This document shows positions 10,117 through 19,923 of a stretch of 64,000 nt of DNA, piece by piece. This DNA comes from Leishmania mexicana MHOM/GT/2001/U1103. Taxonomy: Eukaryota; Euglenozoa; Kinetoplastea; Trypanosomatida; Trypanosomatidae. Every line of letters starts with the position of its first letter. Within the stretch, counting starts at the first letter, position 1. The translations under genes were made by a program, and so were the position numbers. The stretch is from NCBI RefSeq assembly GCF_000234665.1, contig NC_018320.1, forward strand, positions 496,001-560,000. The letters run 5' to 3'. The notes beneath the pieces were generated by a model. The model was not told the origin of the DNA, made no database searches, and saw only the letters and a list, made by a program, of their open reading frames with translations.

Positions 10117-12309
10117 TCACTGAACGACGCTGGCGCTGCGGCAGCGGACAAGCACTGACGTCCCTGGCTGCGGTCGTACGTGGATGATCGTCGACTCGGT
10201 GATAGGCGGCATTGGATCGCCGTCGATCTGCACGTTCAAGCTTGCGCGCACGCTGTCGTCCGACTCGATGCGGGCCTCGTACTTCGCTTTCAGGTTGAGC
10301 TGCGTGTAAGCGGAGCACTGGCCACTCGGAAAGTACAAATCGCCCGGCGTGCAGAGAACAAAGACGAACATCTCGTCGGCCTGAATGAGCTTCGTGGAGG
10401 TGCTGAGCCCGATGCCCAGAGAGGTGTAGTGCAGCACGCCGCCCATGGCCTGCAGCTCGAAGGCGCGGTCGTTGATGGCCACCGGCCGAGGGGTCGGTGA
10501 CGGAAGCGCCTCTACTACAGCGCCGCTAGGGATGGTCGTGAGTGTTGGCGTGACCTTGCCGTTGTGGAGCGTGACCGGGCGGTAGTGCAGTTTGCCGCGC
10601 TTCGGATTCCACGGGTGAGTGCCGGCGGAGTAGCAGTTCACGTTCGTCAGCACCAGTGCCTTCGCCGTGGAGGGCAGCTGCAGCGCTACAAAGTCGCGTG
10701 TGCTACCCATACTTCTCGTCGCAGCCGCAGCGACGCCAACCCCGCTCAGCTGCGGACGCGGCACGCAGACCATTGGTATGATCTTGTACAGCTTCTTGCA
10801 CCTGAGCGAGGCCCTGATCCCCATCACCCCGTACACGGCCTTGTTCTGCGCGCGAGTGCGGCACACCGTCGGGTGCGCGCGCCGGGTGTCGTCAAATTTC
10901 TTCACCACGTAGGCGTCGAAGCCCACGCCCAAGTAGTTGATGACTCCGTACGTGGCGCACTGCCCGCTCGCATGCACTTTGTCCCAGTCGACAAGACACA
11001 CCGCGTTCGCCACGTTTGCGGGCCGAGCGGCGCGGTTCCACAGCGGCGAGTGAAGGGCCTGCACGCCCGTGGAGGTGGCAGCGTGCGCCGAGGCCGCGAC
11101 TTTGACCTTGGAGGGCACGTCCGGGGTTGCCCCCTGTGCCGCCTCAGTCGCTGCTTGCGAGGACTCAGACCGCACCGCTGCTTGCGCCACTCGCAGCGGC
11201 ACCAGCGAGGCCTCCCACCGGTCGAAGTTCACGCACGGGGCTGTCACGGCATCACACAAGGCCGTGGCCACCTGCGCGCCTGCCTCGCTGCCGCATCCGC
11301 AGAGGGTGCAAAGCCCGCACCAGGCGCTCCTGCTGGATGAAAAGGCATCGCCGAAGCCCATACAGTTGCTGTAGTCGTTCCCCGTACCGAGTGGGAGCGG
11401 TGCGAGGGCGGGCATCGTGAAATACGGATGCACCTGCTCATCGCGCAAGCTGGACGTGGCGAAGGCAGACTTCTCACGGTGCCGCTGCTGCACCTGCTGC
11501 ACCTGAGACGCGGTGAGGAAGGGCTGAAACTCCTCCTCTAGCTCGCGGCGCACGAGATCCAGTTGCGCCATGATAAACGACACGGTGCCGTCACCGCCGC
11601 ACCCAACAACGGTGCCGCGCTGCTGACACGGTGGCCGGTCAGGGGTGTGATAGATGACGGCCTGCCGCTTGATGAGAAGACGTAGCGGGGCGGGGTTCAT
11701 GAACGCCTCCCCACGCAGGGTCATCACACGCTTCGTGCCAAGCTCGTCGCGCAAGGCGCCAAGCACCTCCTCCCCCATGCCCGTCTCACCTGAGCCGAGG
11801 TTGATGAATGCTACCACGTAGTGGTATGTCGCCTCGACGCCGCTGTCGTAGTGGCGGGTGTACCAGTCGATGAGTTGCTGGATGGACTGGGCTGGGGGGT
11901 CAGACGCAACCGCCTCTGCCGGCGGATGAGCACCGCTATCACAGTGTCCAAAGGGCGGCTGTGCCAGCCGCACAGGCGTGGTTGGTACGGACGGCACGGC
12001 GTCTTCGATTTCCACGACGGTGGCCCGCTCGCTGCATGAGCTTAATGCCCGCGCGAGCGCTTTCCTGGGTGGGCCGCTGCATCCGTGTGGGCCGTCGGCA
12101 TGAGGATCGAGGACGGAGGGGTTCGTCGAGGGCGCATGGGCAGCCGAGAAGAGCTCGCTGTCATTTTCGTCCAGCCCATACTCAAGGGTAAAGCTCGAGC
12201 TCGAGGAAGCCTCGCTACCGTTGGCATCGCTGTTCTGACACACAGGAGCATGAGCTGGCGGTGCTGCTGGCGAGGGCTCGTGATCAAAGGGCTTCGCCTC
12301 GCTGTTCAT
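10117..12309 (-). CDS. diacylglycerol kinase, catalytic and accessory domains
   Basis: Predicted lipid kinase that phosphorylates diacylglycerol to phosphatidic acid using ATP. The catalytic domain begins near residue 163 (YHYVVAFINLGSGETG). The glycine-rich nucleotide site GCGGDGTVSF is at 236-245 with GGDGT at 238-242, and PLGTGND is at 306-312. The accessory domain shows INYLGVGFDAYV (457-468), NCYSAGTHPW (558-567) and a QIDGDP turn (694-699) typical of the family. No C1 zinc fingers, PH domain or transmembrane segment is visible; the N-terminal 140 residues are low-complexity. A cysteine cluster (CGLCTLCGCG, 331-340) and a Ser/Ala-rich insertion (about 375-430) interrupt the catalytic region. 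The start ATG is at 12307-12309, six bases after a good splice acceptor. Related kinases (sphingosine, ceramide) share the fold, but PLGTGND and the accessory domain favour diacylglycerol. Confidence 0.9.
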   Translation of the reverse strand: MNSEAKPFDHEPSPAAPPAHAPVCQNSDANGSEASSSSSFTLEYGLDENDSELFSAAHAPSTNPSVLDPHADGPHGCSGPPRKALARALSSCSERATVVEIEDAVPSVPTTPVRLAQPPFGHCDSGAHPPAEAVASDPPAQSIQQLIDWYTRHYDSGVEATYHYVVAFINLGSGETGMGEEVLGALRDELGTKRVMTLRGEAFMNPAPLRLLIKRQAVIYHTPDRPPCQQRGTVVGCGGDGTVSFIMAQLDLVRRELEEEFQPFLTASQVQQVQQRHREKSAFATSSLRDEQVHPYFTMPALAPLPLGTGNDYSNCMGFGDAFSSSRSAWCGLCTLCGCGSEAGAQVATALCDAVTAPCVNFDRWEASLVPLRVAQAAVRSESSQAATEAAQGATPDVPSKVKVAASAHAATSTGVQALHSPLWNRAARPANVANAVCLVDWDKVHASGQCATYGVINYLGVGFDAYVVKKFDDTRRAHPTVCRTRAQNKAVYGVMGIRASLRCKKLYKIIPMVCVPRPQLSGVGVAAAATRSMGSTRDFVALQLPSTAKALVLTNVNCYSAGTHPWNPKRGKLHYRPVTLHNGKVTPTLTTIPSGAVVEALPSPTPRPVAINDRAFELQAMGGVLHYTSLGIGLSTSTKLIQADEMFVFVLCTPGDLYFPSGQCSAYTQLNLKAKYEARIESDDSVRASLNVQIDGDPMPPITESTIIHVRPQPGTSVLVRCRSASVVQ

Positions 12310-13481
12310 GCTTCGCTAGGGGGAGGAGGGCGACGGTGGTGCTTAGCGCGGAAGACAACTGGGGATTGTGTGGTGAGATGCGTGTGTACTTCGTTGGCGC
12401 ACGCACAGCCCTCAAAGGCCAACCTGCACGTCCCCCCCCCACGAGGAGGAGAGTGGCGGGCGACGAGGACAACGGTGCCACTCCCCTTCTCCTTGACAAC
12501 GGCAGTGGGGCAGAGAAGGGCCCACGGTCGCTTCCGCCAAGTGCTGACCGCCGCCCCGCCTGCGAGCGCACAAGAAAACGAGGAAGAGGGGTTGTGGGGA
12601 GGTCAATAGAATGAGTGGGAAGAACAGCGACCGCAGCCCGGACGAACGCGTCGACAACAGCAGCAGCTCAGCTGCAGGTGAATGCTCCAGAGACGCAGAG
12701 GCGGCCGCCGTTGCCCAGCGCACGCAGCGGCAACAGTCAGAACACCAACGTGAACTGAAGGAAAGCAAGAGGGGGAGAGGGGGAAGGAGATCTGTGCACG
12801 TCTGTGTGTGTGTGTGTGGCTGAGACTACCCGCAGCGTGCTTGATACCGTTTTTTTATTTCTGTTACCAATGACGCTGTATGCTGCACGACTTGCGGCCA
12901 GCGACCGAGGGGGAATGCGTGTGATTAGACAGAAGGACGTGTGTGCGTGTGTGTGTGTGGGTGGGTGGGTGTGGGAGGGGGGGGGGAGAGAGAGCGAGGG
13001 AGAGGGAGAGACAGACGGGGCAGAGTCGCAGTGACGTGCGCGCGATGCTGTGTGGCGCGCCTTTCTGTCAGGCGCTCGCAGAGCCAAAAGAAAAAAAGGT
13101 AAGGCAACACAGAGGGGCGACGGGTAAATAAGGGAAGGCGGTGGCGGCTACAGTGCGTATGGTGTGGTCTGACACCCGCCTCCCGCTCTCTCTCCGTGTG
13201 CGTGATGCACCACACGCCGCTGCGACGCGACACGCGAAAGCGGGAGAGGAGCCGCTCAGGCAGGGGTGGGGTGGGGGGGGTTGAGGGCGGGACTGTGAGG
13301 GCAGACGACACGCACTCTTGCATGCCATCATGTGCAACTACCCTTCTCAAGCTTCGTTTAAACGTACGTACACGTACACACGTACGCGCAAGGGAATGGC
13401 GAAGGACAATTGTATGAGGAGATGGGGCGGGGAGTGCAGCCACTCTTGGCGCTCCTCTGCTACGACACCCACCAGGCCACT
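12310..13481. other. intergenic region
   Basis: This is 1172 bases with GT repeats near 12800-12822 and 12945-12965, G-runs near 12975-12990 and 13262-13280, and no convincing gene. A pyrimidine tract on the coding strand directly precedes the kinase start. Confidence 0.55.
12316..12336 (-). promoter_or_regulatory. putative trans-splice acceptor of the diacylglycerol kinase gene
   Basis: On the minus strand a C/T tract (CCCTCCTCCCCC) ends in TAG, whose AG falls at 12316-12317, six bases before the ATG. This fits a trypanosomatid spliced-leader acceptor with a very short 5' UTR. An acceptor further upstream cannot be excluded. Confidence 0.5.
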
Positions 13482-16469
13482 TCACTTCTCGCTAAGGATG
13501 AGGAACAGACTCCACTCACGGTGCCGGTTGCTCGGCTCCGACGTCACGCCCATCGACACGTTCACGTGGGATATGGACAGCATGTTCTCCAGCCATCCAA
13601 GGTCCGCCAGCGCGTGCCACGCGTTGCGGGCGTAGCGCAGACTTGCTTTCCCGGCTGGGAGCGCGATGCGGGACAGCTTGTGTCCCACTGGTAGCGTTGG
13701 CGACGTTGCAGGAGTGGTGAGCGTAGGGGTGGCGGAGAGTAGCGCAGGTCGACGCCGCACATCGGACACACTGCCTTGTGCGGCAGGGGTGTTGGCGGCG
13801 TCGCCACCACTGCCACTACTGCCGGTGCCGCTGCTTGCGGATGACACGGATGCCAACGTGTTCGTGACGGCCCCCTTGACACTGGAGAAGGCTGAAGTGA
13901 TGATTGACCCGGTGGCCTGCAAGTAATACCACGTGATGGGCAGAAGCCCTACTAGATCTTCCCGACTGGCGTCTGCGACGCCAGCAGGAGCGCCGCCACC
14001 GACGCTGCTCTGGTCAGCGCCGGCCATGCAGTCCTCTCCGCTGCCCCCAATACCTTTATATGGCTCAGTGGCCTCTGCGTGGTGGCGCCGTGCGCGCCAA
14101 GCCGACAACCGCGCGATGACGGGGCCGTAGAGCGTCGGCGCCACGTCCGCAATCTCGACACCGAGTGTCGTGCCGTTGGCCGACGTCGCCAGCCGAACCG
14201 CAAACTCCGGCACTTGCGGCATGGGCCGCCAGCACACGCCCGCGTCCAGGGCCGTCTGGTGAAGCGTGACGAGGTTCACGCGGAGCCGGACACTCACGTC
14301 GAGGAACCCGAAGGTGGAGCTGACCGCGCAGCTCATGCGGCGCAGCACATCAATGTGACCAGAGAAGTGCATGCCGCGGCCCACTCGTGCACTCCAGCCC
14401 CAATACACATTCACGCCGCGAGGCTTGCGGTAGCGAAGCGCCAGGCCGACGCCCATTTTGATGTGGCGCGGCTTCCACCACGGCGTGGCGGAGCGCGCAG
14501 CGTCGTCGGCCACCTCGGACGCCGCGCGGTTCCAAAGCCATTCATCGGTCGTCTCTAGCGCGCACCGCTGATACCAGTAGAGCCACTCAGGCAGCGGCGC
14601 CTCGCTGGCGTTGTCGACGGCAGCGGCGTCTGGTGAAGCTGCGACATCATATTGCGCCGCGCTGTGTGCGTGATCCGAGGCGGTGTCCGTGCGAGCGGTG
14701 GGAGGACTTCTGTGCTTGTGCTGGGCCGAAGACATTACAGGTGAGTGCCTGCTTGGCGGCGATGGAGTCACATTAGGGGAGGACGAAACGCTCGCTACGC
14801 CTGCGTTGCCTGGTGTGCCAGCCGCGGTGCTCCCCTCAGTCGACGGCCTACCCGTCCTCGACTGGATGTCATCCCTGTGCGCCCCCGGGACTGGGGGCAC
14901 GGAGAGGTGGCCAGTACCTTCCGCCGGATGGTGCTGAGCACCGGTGGTAGCCGTGCCGGTGGCCTCGTCTGTGAGAGACGCTTCGGCAGCGGCTTCGAGG
15001 GGGTGCCTCGACCCTGCCTGGTATAGCTCATTGCAGCTCTGCACCTCGGCACCCACGACGGCGGCACTGGTACTGGGGCTGCTGCCCAGTTCCTCCGCAG
15101 CCCGTGTGCGCCGTCCCAGCATCACGACGAAGCTGTGAAGGTACACGACAGGGTCGTCGATGACAAGTGAGCACTCCGTCATCACCGTGCGTGCCACGTA
15201 CTCGCACACCGGCAGCAGCGCATCCCCGGACGGCAGCGGTGTGACACGCACGTTCAGCACACCGGTCCACCGCCGCGCACCCCAGTACCAGAACAGCTGA
15301 AGCGCGTTGTAGACCTGTAGTTGGCCGTGGCGGTGAGAAGCGATCACTTGCTCCAGCCGCGGCTGCAGGGTGGGCGGTGGAGACGGTGCACTGTTCTCTG
15401 CTGCCTGCAGCTCCACTGCACCGGGCACCACCGCGGCGTCCGCAGCACCGCTGAGCCCTTGCTCCGAGCAGCTGGGATTTGTAGCGGCCCTCGTCATCGA
15501 GTCGGACCGCGGTGTCGGGACAGCTGACGGAGTTACAGCCTGTGATGTCCTCGCTGCTGCTCCTAGTGTCCCAACCCAACTCCCGTGCTCGCCCTTTGCC
15601 GGCTCTGTACGCCGCGGTGGTGCCGACTGCTCTTGTCGATAGTGTGTGTTCACCTGGTGATACCCGGCGCCGGTGAAAAGACCCGCCAGAACGCCAAAGG
15701 AGCCCTTGTGGTACACCGTGTCGAAGCCGTACATCACGCCCGCAGCACCGTACTGCGACACCCCCTTCGCCAACAGCGGTGGTGCCGCCAAAGGTGAGGA
15801 CGTGCGTGGCCGCTGTGCGCTATCCATTACGGCCGCAGGCGTGCCGGTGCCGCTGCCGTTTACCAAGACTGCTGTTGCTGGTGCCGCCACAGCACTCGTC
15901 GTCTCGGCCGACGAGACAACCGTGTGCGCCAGCGCCTCTGATGTTGCCGTGGCCGCCCCCCCAGCCGGTTCACCGGGTGTGGCTGCCCACGTATCCGACT
16001 GCTGTCGCTGCTGCTGCTGTGGTGGCGCATCATCTACATGCAGGACGCAGAGCTCCGCGTGGCCACCGCCACTGCATCCGGCCGCGGCTGCCGCACCGCT
16101 GTTCATTCCGGGGGTGTAATAGGGCGATGCCGCGGAGAGGCCCGGAAACTCCGACACGGTCGACTCCCCAATGGCAGAGAGCGGCCCCCCGGGCGCTGCC
16201 GCATCCTCTGTAGCCGCAGGTGTGGACAGGGAGGCCGATGACTCACGGCTTTCACGCACGCGACGCTGATTCTCCTGCTGCGCGTATGCCGCCGCCACGG
16301 AGGACGCGTTCGATGTGGCGTCATCGACAAGCGTGAACTCCTTGGCGCCTTGGCCAGACTGAAGCACTGACCGAGCGACGGCCTTCACCGGGGCCCAGTC
16401 GATGATGCGCAGCGGCGCAGGGGATAGCTGGTAGTCAAAGGTGCGGTGCAGATTCGTGTCGTACGACAT
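13482..16469 (-). CDS. 995-residue hypothetical protein, possible beta-barrel segments
   Basis: Function unknown. The ATG at 16467-16469 (MSYDTNLHRTFDYQL) is used; the frame upstream has only a TTG. The chain alternates low-complexity Ala/Ser/Thr/Pro stretches with ordered blocks. These are an N-terminal block (FDYQLSPAPLRIIDWAPVKA), a glycine-rich block (GFDTVYHKGSFGVLAGLFTG), a middle block (LQLFWYWGARRWTGVLNVRV), and a C-terminal half with alternating hydrophobic residues such as MGVGLALRYRKPRGVNVYWG and FLDVSVRLRVNLVTLHQTAL. The chain ends in a strand-like EWSLFLILSEK. Alternating amphipathic strands and a final hydrophobic strand resemble mitochondrial outer-membrane beta-barrel proteins, but no signature of a named family (VDAC, SAM50, ATOM40) is recognised. 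No signal peptide or transmembrane helix is obvious. Confidence 0.85.
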   Translation of the reverse strand: MSYDTNLHRTFDYQLSPAPLRIIDWAPVKAVARSVLQSGQGAKEFTLVDDATSNASSVAAAYAQQENQRRVRESRESSASLSTPAATEDAAAPGGPLSAIGESTVSEFPGLSAASPYYTPGMNSGAAAAAGCSGGGHAELCVLHVDDAPPQQQQRQQSDTWAATPGEPAGGAATATSEALAHTVVSSAETTSAVAAPATAVLVNGSGTGTPAAVMDSAQRPRTSSPLAAPPLLAKGVSQYGAAGVMYGFDTVYHKGSFGVLAGLFTGAGYHQVNTHYRQEQSAPPRRTEPAKGEHGSWVGTLGAAARTSQAVTPSAVPTPRSDSMTRAATNPSCSEQGLSGAADAAVVPGAVELQAAENSAPSPPPTLQPRLEQVIASHRHGQLQVYNALQLFWYWGARRWTGVLNVRVTPLPSGDALLPVCEYVARTVMTECSLVIDDPVVYLHSFVVMLGRRTRAAEELGSSPSTSAAVVGAEVQSCNELYQAGSRHPLEAAAEASLTDEATGTATTGAQHHPAEGTGHLSVPPVPGAHRDDIQSRTGRPSTEGSTAAGTPGNAGVASVSSSPNVTPSPPSRHSPVMSSAQHKHRSPPTARTDTASDHAHSAAQYDVAASPDAAAVDNASEAPLPEWLYWYQRCALETTDEWLWNRAASEVADDAARSATPWWKPRHIKMGVGLALRYRKPRGVNVYWGWSARVGRGMHFSGHIDVLRRMSCAVSSTFGFLDVSVRLRVNLVTLHQTALDAGVCWRPMPQVPEFAVRLATSANGTTLGVEIADVAPTLYGPVIARLSAWRARRHHAEATEPYKGIGGSGEDCMAGADQSSVGGGAPAGVADASREDLVGLLPITWYYLQATGSIITSAFSSVKGAVTNTLASVSSASSGTGSSGSGGDAANTPAAQGSVSDVRRRPALLSATPTLTTPATSPTLPVGHKLSRIALPAGKASLRYARNAWHALADLGWLENMLSISHVNVSMGVTSEPSNRHREWSLFLILSEK

Positions 16470-17300
16470 CTTCGTCACGAAATAAAGCAACGCCCGCGTG
16501 TGCTTCTCTGATGTACGTACGCCTTTCCCCTCTTGAACGGCACGCTGGCGAAGAGTAAGGCACTACGTGGACGCGCTCGGGGTGCTCAACCCTTCGCGGA
16601 GCTCCCGCCTGAGCACCGGCTCCGTACCCGCTGCCGATGACCGCCCCAGATAGGCAGGCGCGAGGGGCCGTGTGGAGGGCGGAAGAGGTGACGAGACAGC
16701 GCACAAGACGCGGATGGACACACTCAAAGAAGAAGGAGGCGTCGGTGAGGAGGCGGGCCTCTACACGCACACACAGCGATGCAGCGCCGCTTGGTCTGTG
16801 ATGATGGAGGATAGCTTGGGGTTTATCTATGCGCGACGTGGGCGAGGGAGGGGTGGTGGTGATGGCGCTGCTTGGCACACCATGCAGATTCTAATAGAGG
16901 CCCCCTCCCACTCTTCTCTCACCCCTCTCAAAGAGCAAGGAAACACACGCGCACACGCGCTCTCGGGCATGGACCCCCCCTTGGCCACCGACTGGGCCGC
17001 GTGCCGGCCGGAGAGCGAGCGAGCGAGTGGAAGGATGGTGAGGGGCACTGCGCTGTCGAGCTGGTGCACCGGTGCTGCGCTTTTGGCGTTCTGGATGATT
17101 ACCGCGTCTGTATGCTATGCGTGAGCGCTGAAGAAGACGGGGGAGAAGGGCAGAAGAGGTGACGTGGGAGGTGGGAGGCATCGTTTCCCGAAATTGCGGC
17201 ACGACCAGTGACATCGTCGGATGATGCCTATTAGCTCATGCCTGCTTCGCTGTGCTCAACTCCCTCCAAAAAAAAACAGGTCTCCGCTGCGCCTCGAATC

Positions 17301-17332
<32 letters not shown>

Positions 17333-19581
17333 TCTCACGAAGGCACAACAGCGTGCTGTGCGTTGCGCCCTCTCCTTTTGGGATGAGATCGGGGGCAGCC
17401 CCTTGACGCTTGTTGTTCGAGCCTCTCTGAGCTGAGTTCGCTTCCGCTCGCCAAAACGTGGCGCGGCTGCCGCACCCTCGTGCGTGTGTGCGCGGGTGTC
17501 TTTCATGTTTCCGTGCGTGGGTATGGGTGTTGCCTGCACTTCTGTTTTTTTGCTGCGCTTCGCCTCCCCCCACCCTGCACAGCTCACCAGTTCAGCCGTC
17601 TGCACACTTCTACACTGCATCTCCCTCCCCCCACCCCTTCGTGTAGGCCCGGTCGCACGTGTGCACGCGTGCGTGCGTGTGCCGGGCGGAGAGGGGCGTG
17701 CATGCAACGTCCCCACGTCCACTTGACGCACACGCGCATACACACGCACGCACACACGCGTCAAGGATACTCGGCGAGGGCCGAACTGAGATACACGCAA
17801 AGCGAAAGGCAACCCAATTGAAGAATCCGAAGAGTAAGGGGCTAACGACCACTAAGGTGGTGGGCGTCGGGGGGGGGGGAATATTAGCAACAACGAAAGA
17901 AGGATGACAGGTGTAAGAGGGGGGGTGAAGGAGGAGGAGGGGGGGCAGTACCAGAGCTGACGGACACCAGGCTCGCTCGCTCACTGTTTGTTCGAACTCG
18001 CTTTCTCGGGAAATATGCGCCGCGAGACACAGGCGGAGGAGGAGGGGGCTAAAGACAGAGACAGAGAAGCACGCGGGAGGGTGGGCGCGTACGTGCATGC
18101 AAGTCGTCCCTCAACACGTAAAATAAGGCACCAAAGAAACAGGAAGGGCGGACGAGATCACGGTATACACGGAGGGTCTCGTGAGAGGCCGCTGGATGAG
18201 CAGGTGGACCGCAAACAACACACCTGACACGCACGCACACGTGAAAGGGATGGCGACCGTCGGGGACGGGCTTACTTGCGCGTCGCCCCGCTGATGGCGA
18301 GTGACGATTGGAGAAGGGCAGGGGTGGTCGCGAAGTCCGGTACGCGGGCCGACGTGCACGCGAGGGAACAAAACAGAAGGACAACCCAATAAAAAATTTG
18401 GCTGAGAGGAGGGAGGAGGTGAGCGGCATGAGCGCACACCAAGTGCACGGCACAGGCGAGGCGTGACACAGCAAGGAGCTGGGTGCGCGGTGGTGGTCGA
18501 GGCGGACCTCCGCCGCACCAACTCTTCGGACTAACGACAAAACGAGAGTATCGAGTGCACAGGACAGAGAAAGAGGCCCCTAGGGATATGTAGGGAGAGA
18601 GAGGGCAGGAGACCGGGATGATCGACAACAACGTGTACGCGCGGCTGCAGTCCAAGTGAGGACGACACAACGACGCCTTTCTCTCTGCTTTACCTTCACC
18701 CTTGTCCTGGCGCACATACACATACCCGCTCCTTCAGCTCAGCCTTACATGCATGTCACTGTTTTCTGTGGGTGCGCTACGCCAAGCCTCACCCTTCTCG
18801 TCGTCTTCGGGCTTCTCTTCTCGTCTTTCACCTTTCCTTGTGCTACGTTGAGGCGGCAACCCTGCCGCTCCGCCCTTGCTGGTGGCGTTGGGCTAACATT
18901 GTCCGTTTCCTTCCGCCTTCAACCCCTTCTTGGGCTAGCTTACGCTCATTATTTACCGCCCCACACAGCGGTGGTTGCGCATGCCTGCGTGCGTGACGGA
19001 CGCCGGACTGGCTCAGGGAGCAAGAGGAAATGAGAAGTACGAGAGAAGGGAGTGGGGGGGGGGAGGAGGAATGGGAGGAGAGCAAGAAAGAAAGCAAGGC
19101 GATGCGGGCTGTGTGTGTGTGTGTGCGCCTGTGTGCACGAGCACGGGTCTCCCCCCATCTCCCCCCCTCTCTTTTCTCGCGCTCCGTCTCCCCACACGCG
19201 CCTGTGCGTATCGGTGTGTGCAAAGGACTGTGCACCGCTTACACATCCGCCCATGCCGAGCGAGCGAGAGGGCGAGGCGACACACACAGGCATGGTGTAT
19301 AGACCAGTGCGGAGGCGTAATCACGCGCACGCGCGTATAATAGAGATTTGCGCACACACGTAGACCTGCTTCACTCTATGCATCGGAAGGCACTGCACAC
19401 ACCTCACATTGCAGGGGAGGCTGATGCGGGAAATAGCGAGAGAGGCGCAGGTGTAGCTGACGGCACATTAGGCCAAGAAGAAGGCCAGAAAACGGTGGTG
19501 CCACCGCCGTCGTCGCGGACGTGGCTCCTAGAGGGTGATTCTACGCTCTCGGCCCCTGATGGCGCATGCGGTGTCCTCATC
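16470..19581. other. 3.1-kb stretch without a supported gene
   Basis: The longest gene-free interval in the window. It contains a CA microsatellite, a GC-rich block near 16540-16680, CT-rich tracts on the coding strand, and several open frames of 100-193 codons on both strands, all with repeat-like composition. It must hold the 5' UTR of the 995-residue protein gene and the 3' UTR of cytochrome c copy A. A small gene, non-coding RNA or degenerate retroposon could be hidden here, but none can be supported by eye. Confidence 0.5.
17301..17329. repeat. CA dinucleotide microsatellite
   Basis: An almost perfect CA run of about 14 units between the 995-residue protein gene and cytochrome c copy A. 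Confidence 0.9.
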
Positions 19582-19923
19582 TTACTTGAGGGTCTCGAGG
19601 TACGCAATCACGTCGGCGCGCTCCTGCGGCTTCTTGATGCCGGCAAACGACATCTTCGTGCCAGGCATGAACTTCTTCGGGTTCTCCAGGTACACGTCCA
19701 GCACTTCCGGCGTCCAGATTACGCCGGAATCGGCGTTCGCCTTGCTGTACGTGAAGCCCTCGACCTTGCCGGAGGGGCGGTGGACGATGCCGAACAGGTT
19801 CGGGCCCACACCGTTGGAGCCACCCTTGGTGGCAGTGTGGCACTGGGCAGCGCGGCCCTTGAACAGCTTCTCGCCGCGCTCCACGTCACCAGGCGGCAGG
19901 GGAGGACGAGCCTTCGGCGGCAT
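19582..19923 (-). CDS. cytochrome c, copy A
   Basis: A 113-residue mitochondrial cytochrome c that carries electrons from complex III to complex IV in the intermembrane space. The haem site reads AAQCH at 25-29: Cys28 and axial His29 are kept, but the first cysteine of the usual CxxCH is Ala25. This one-thioether arrangement is characteristic of Euglenozoa. The axial Met is Met91 in PGTKMSFAG, and the C-terminal helix is [23 protein letters not shown] is the conserved loop after the haem site. The ATG at 19921-19923 gives [12 protein letters not shown], a normal start for this family; the frame is open upstream, but that part comes from a CA-rich leader. It is identical to copy B in DNA and protein. 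Confidence 0.97.
   Translation of the reverse strand: MPPKARPPLPPGDVERGEKLFKGRAAQCHTATKGGSNGVGPNLFGIVHRPSGKVEGFTYSKANADSGVIWTPEVLDVYLENPKKFMPGTKMSFAGIKKPQERADVIAYLETLK

Noticed and set aside
17231..18098. Open frames of 162-193 codons in the long spacer
   Set aside because: Composition follows CA repeats and GC tracts, frames overlap each other on both strands, and no motif or plausible start context is present.
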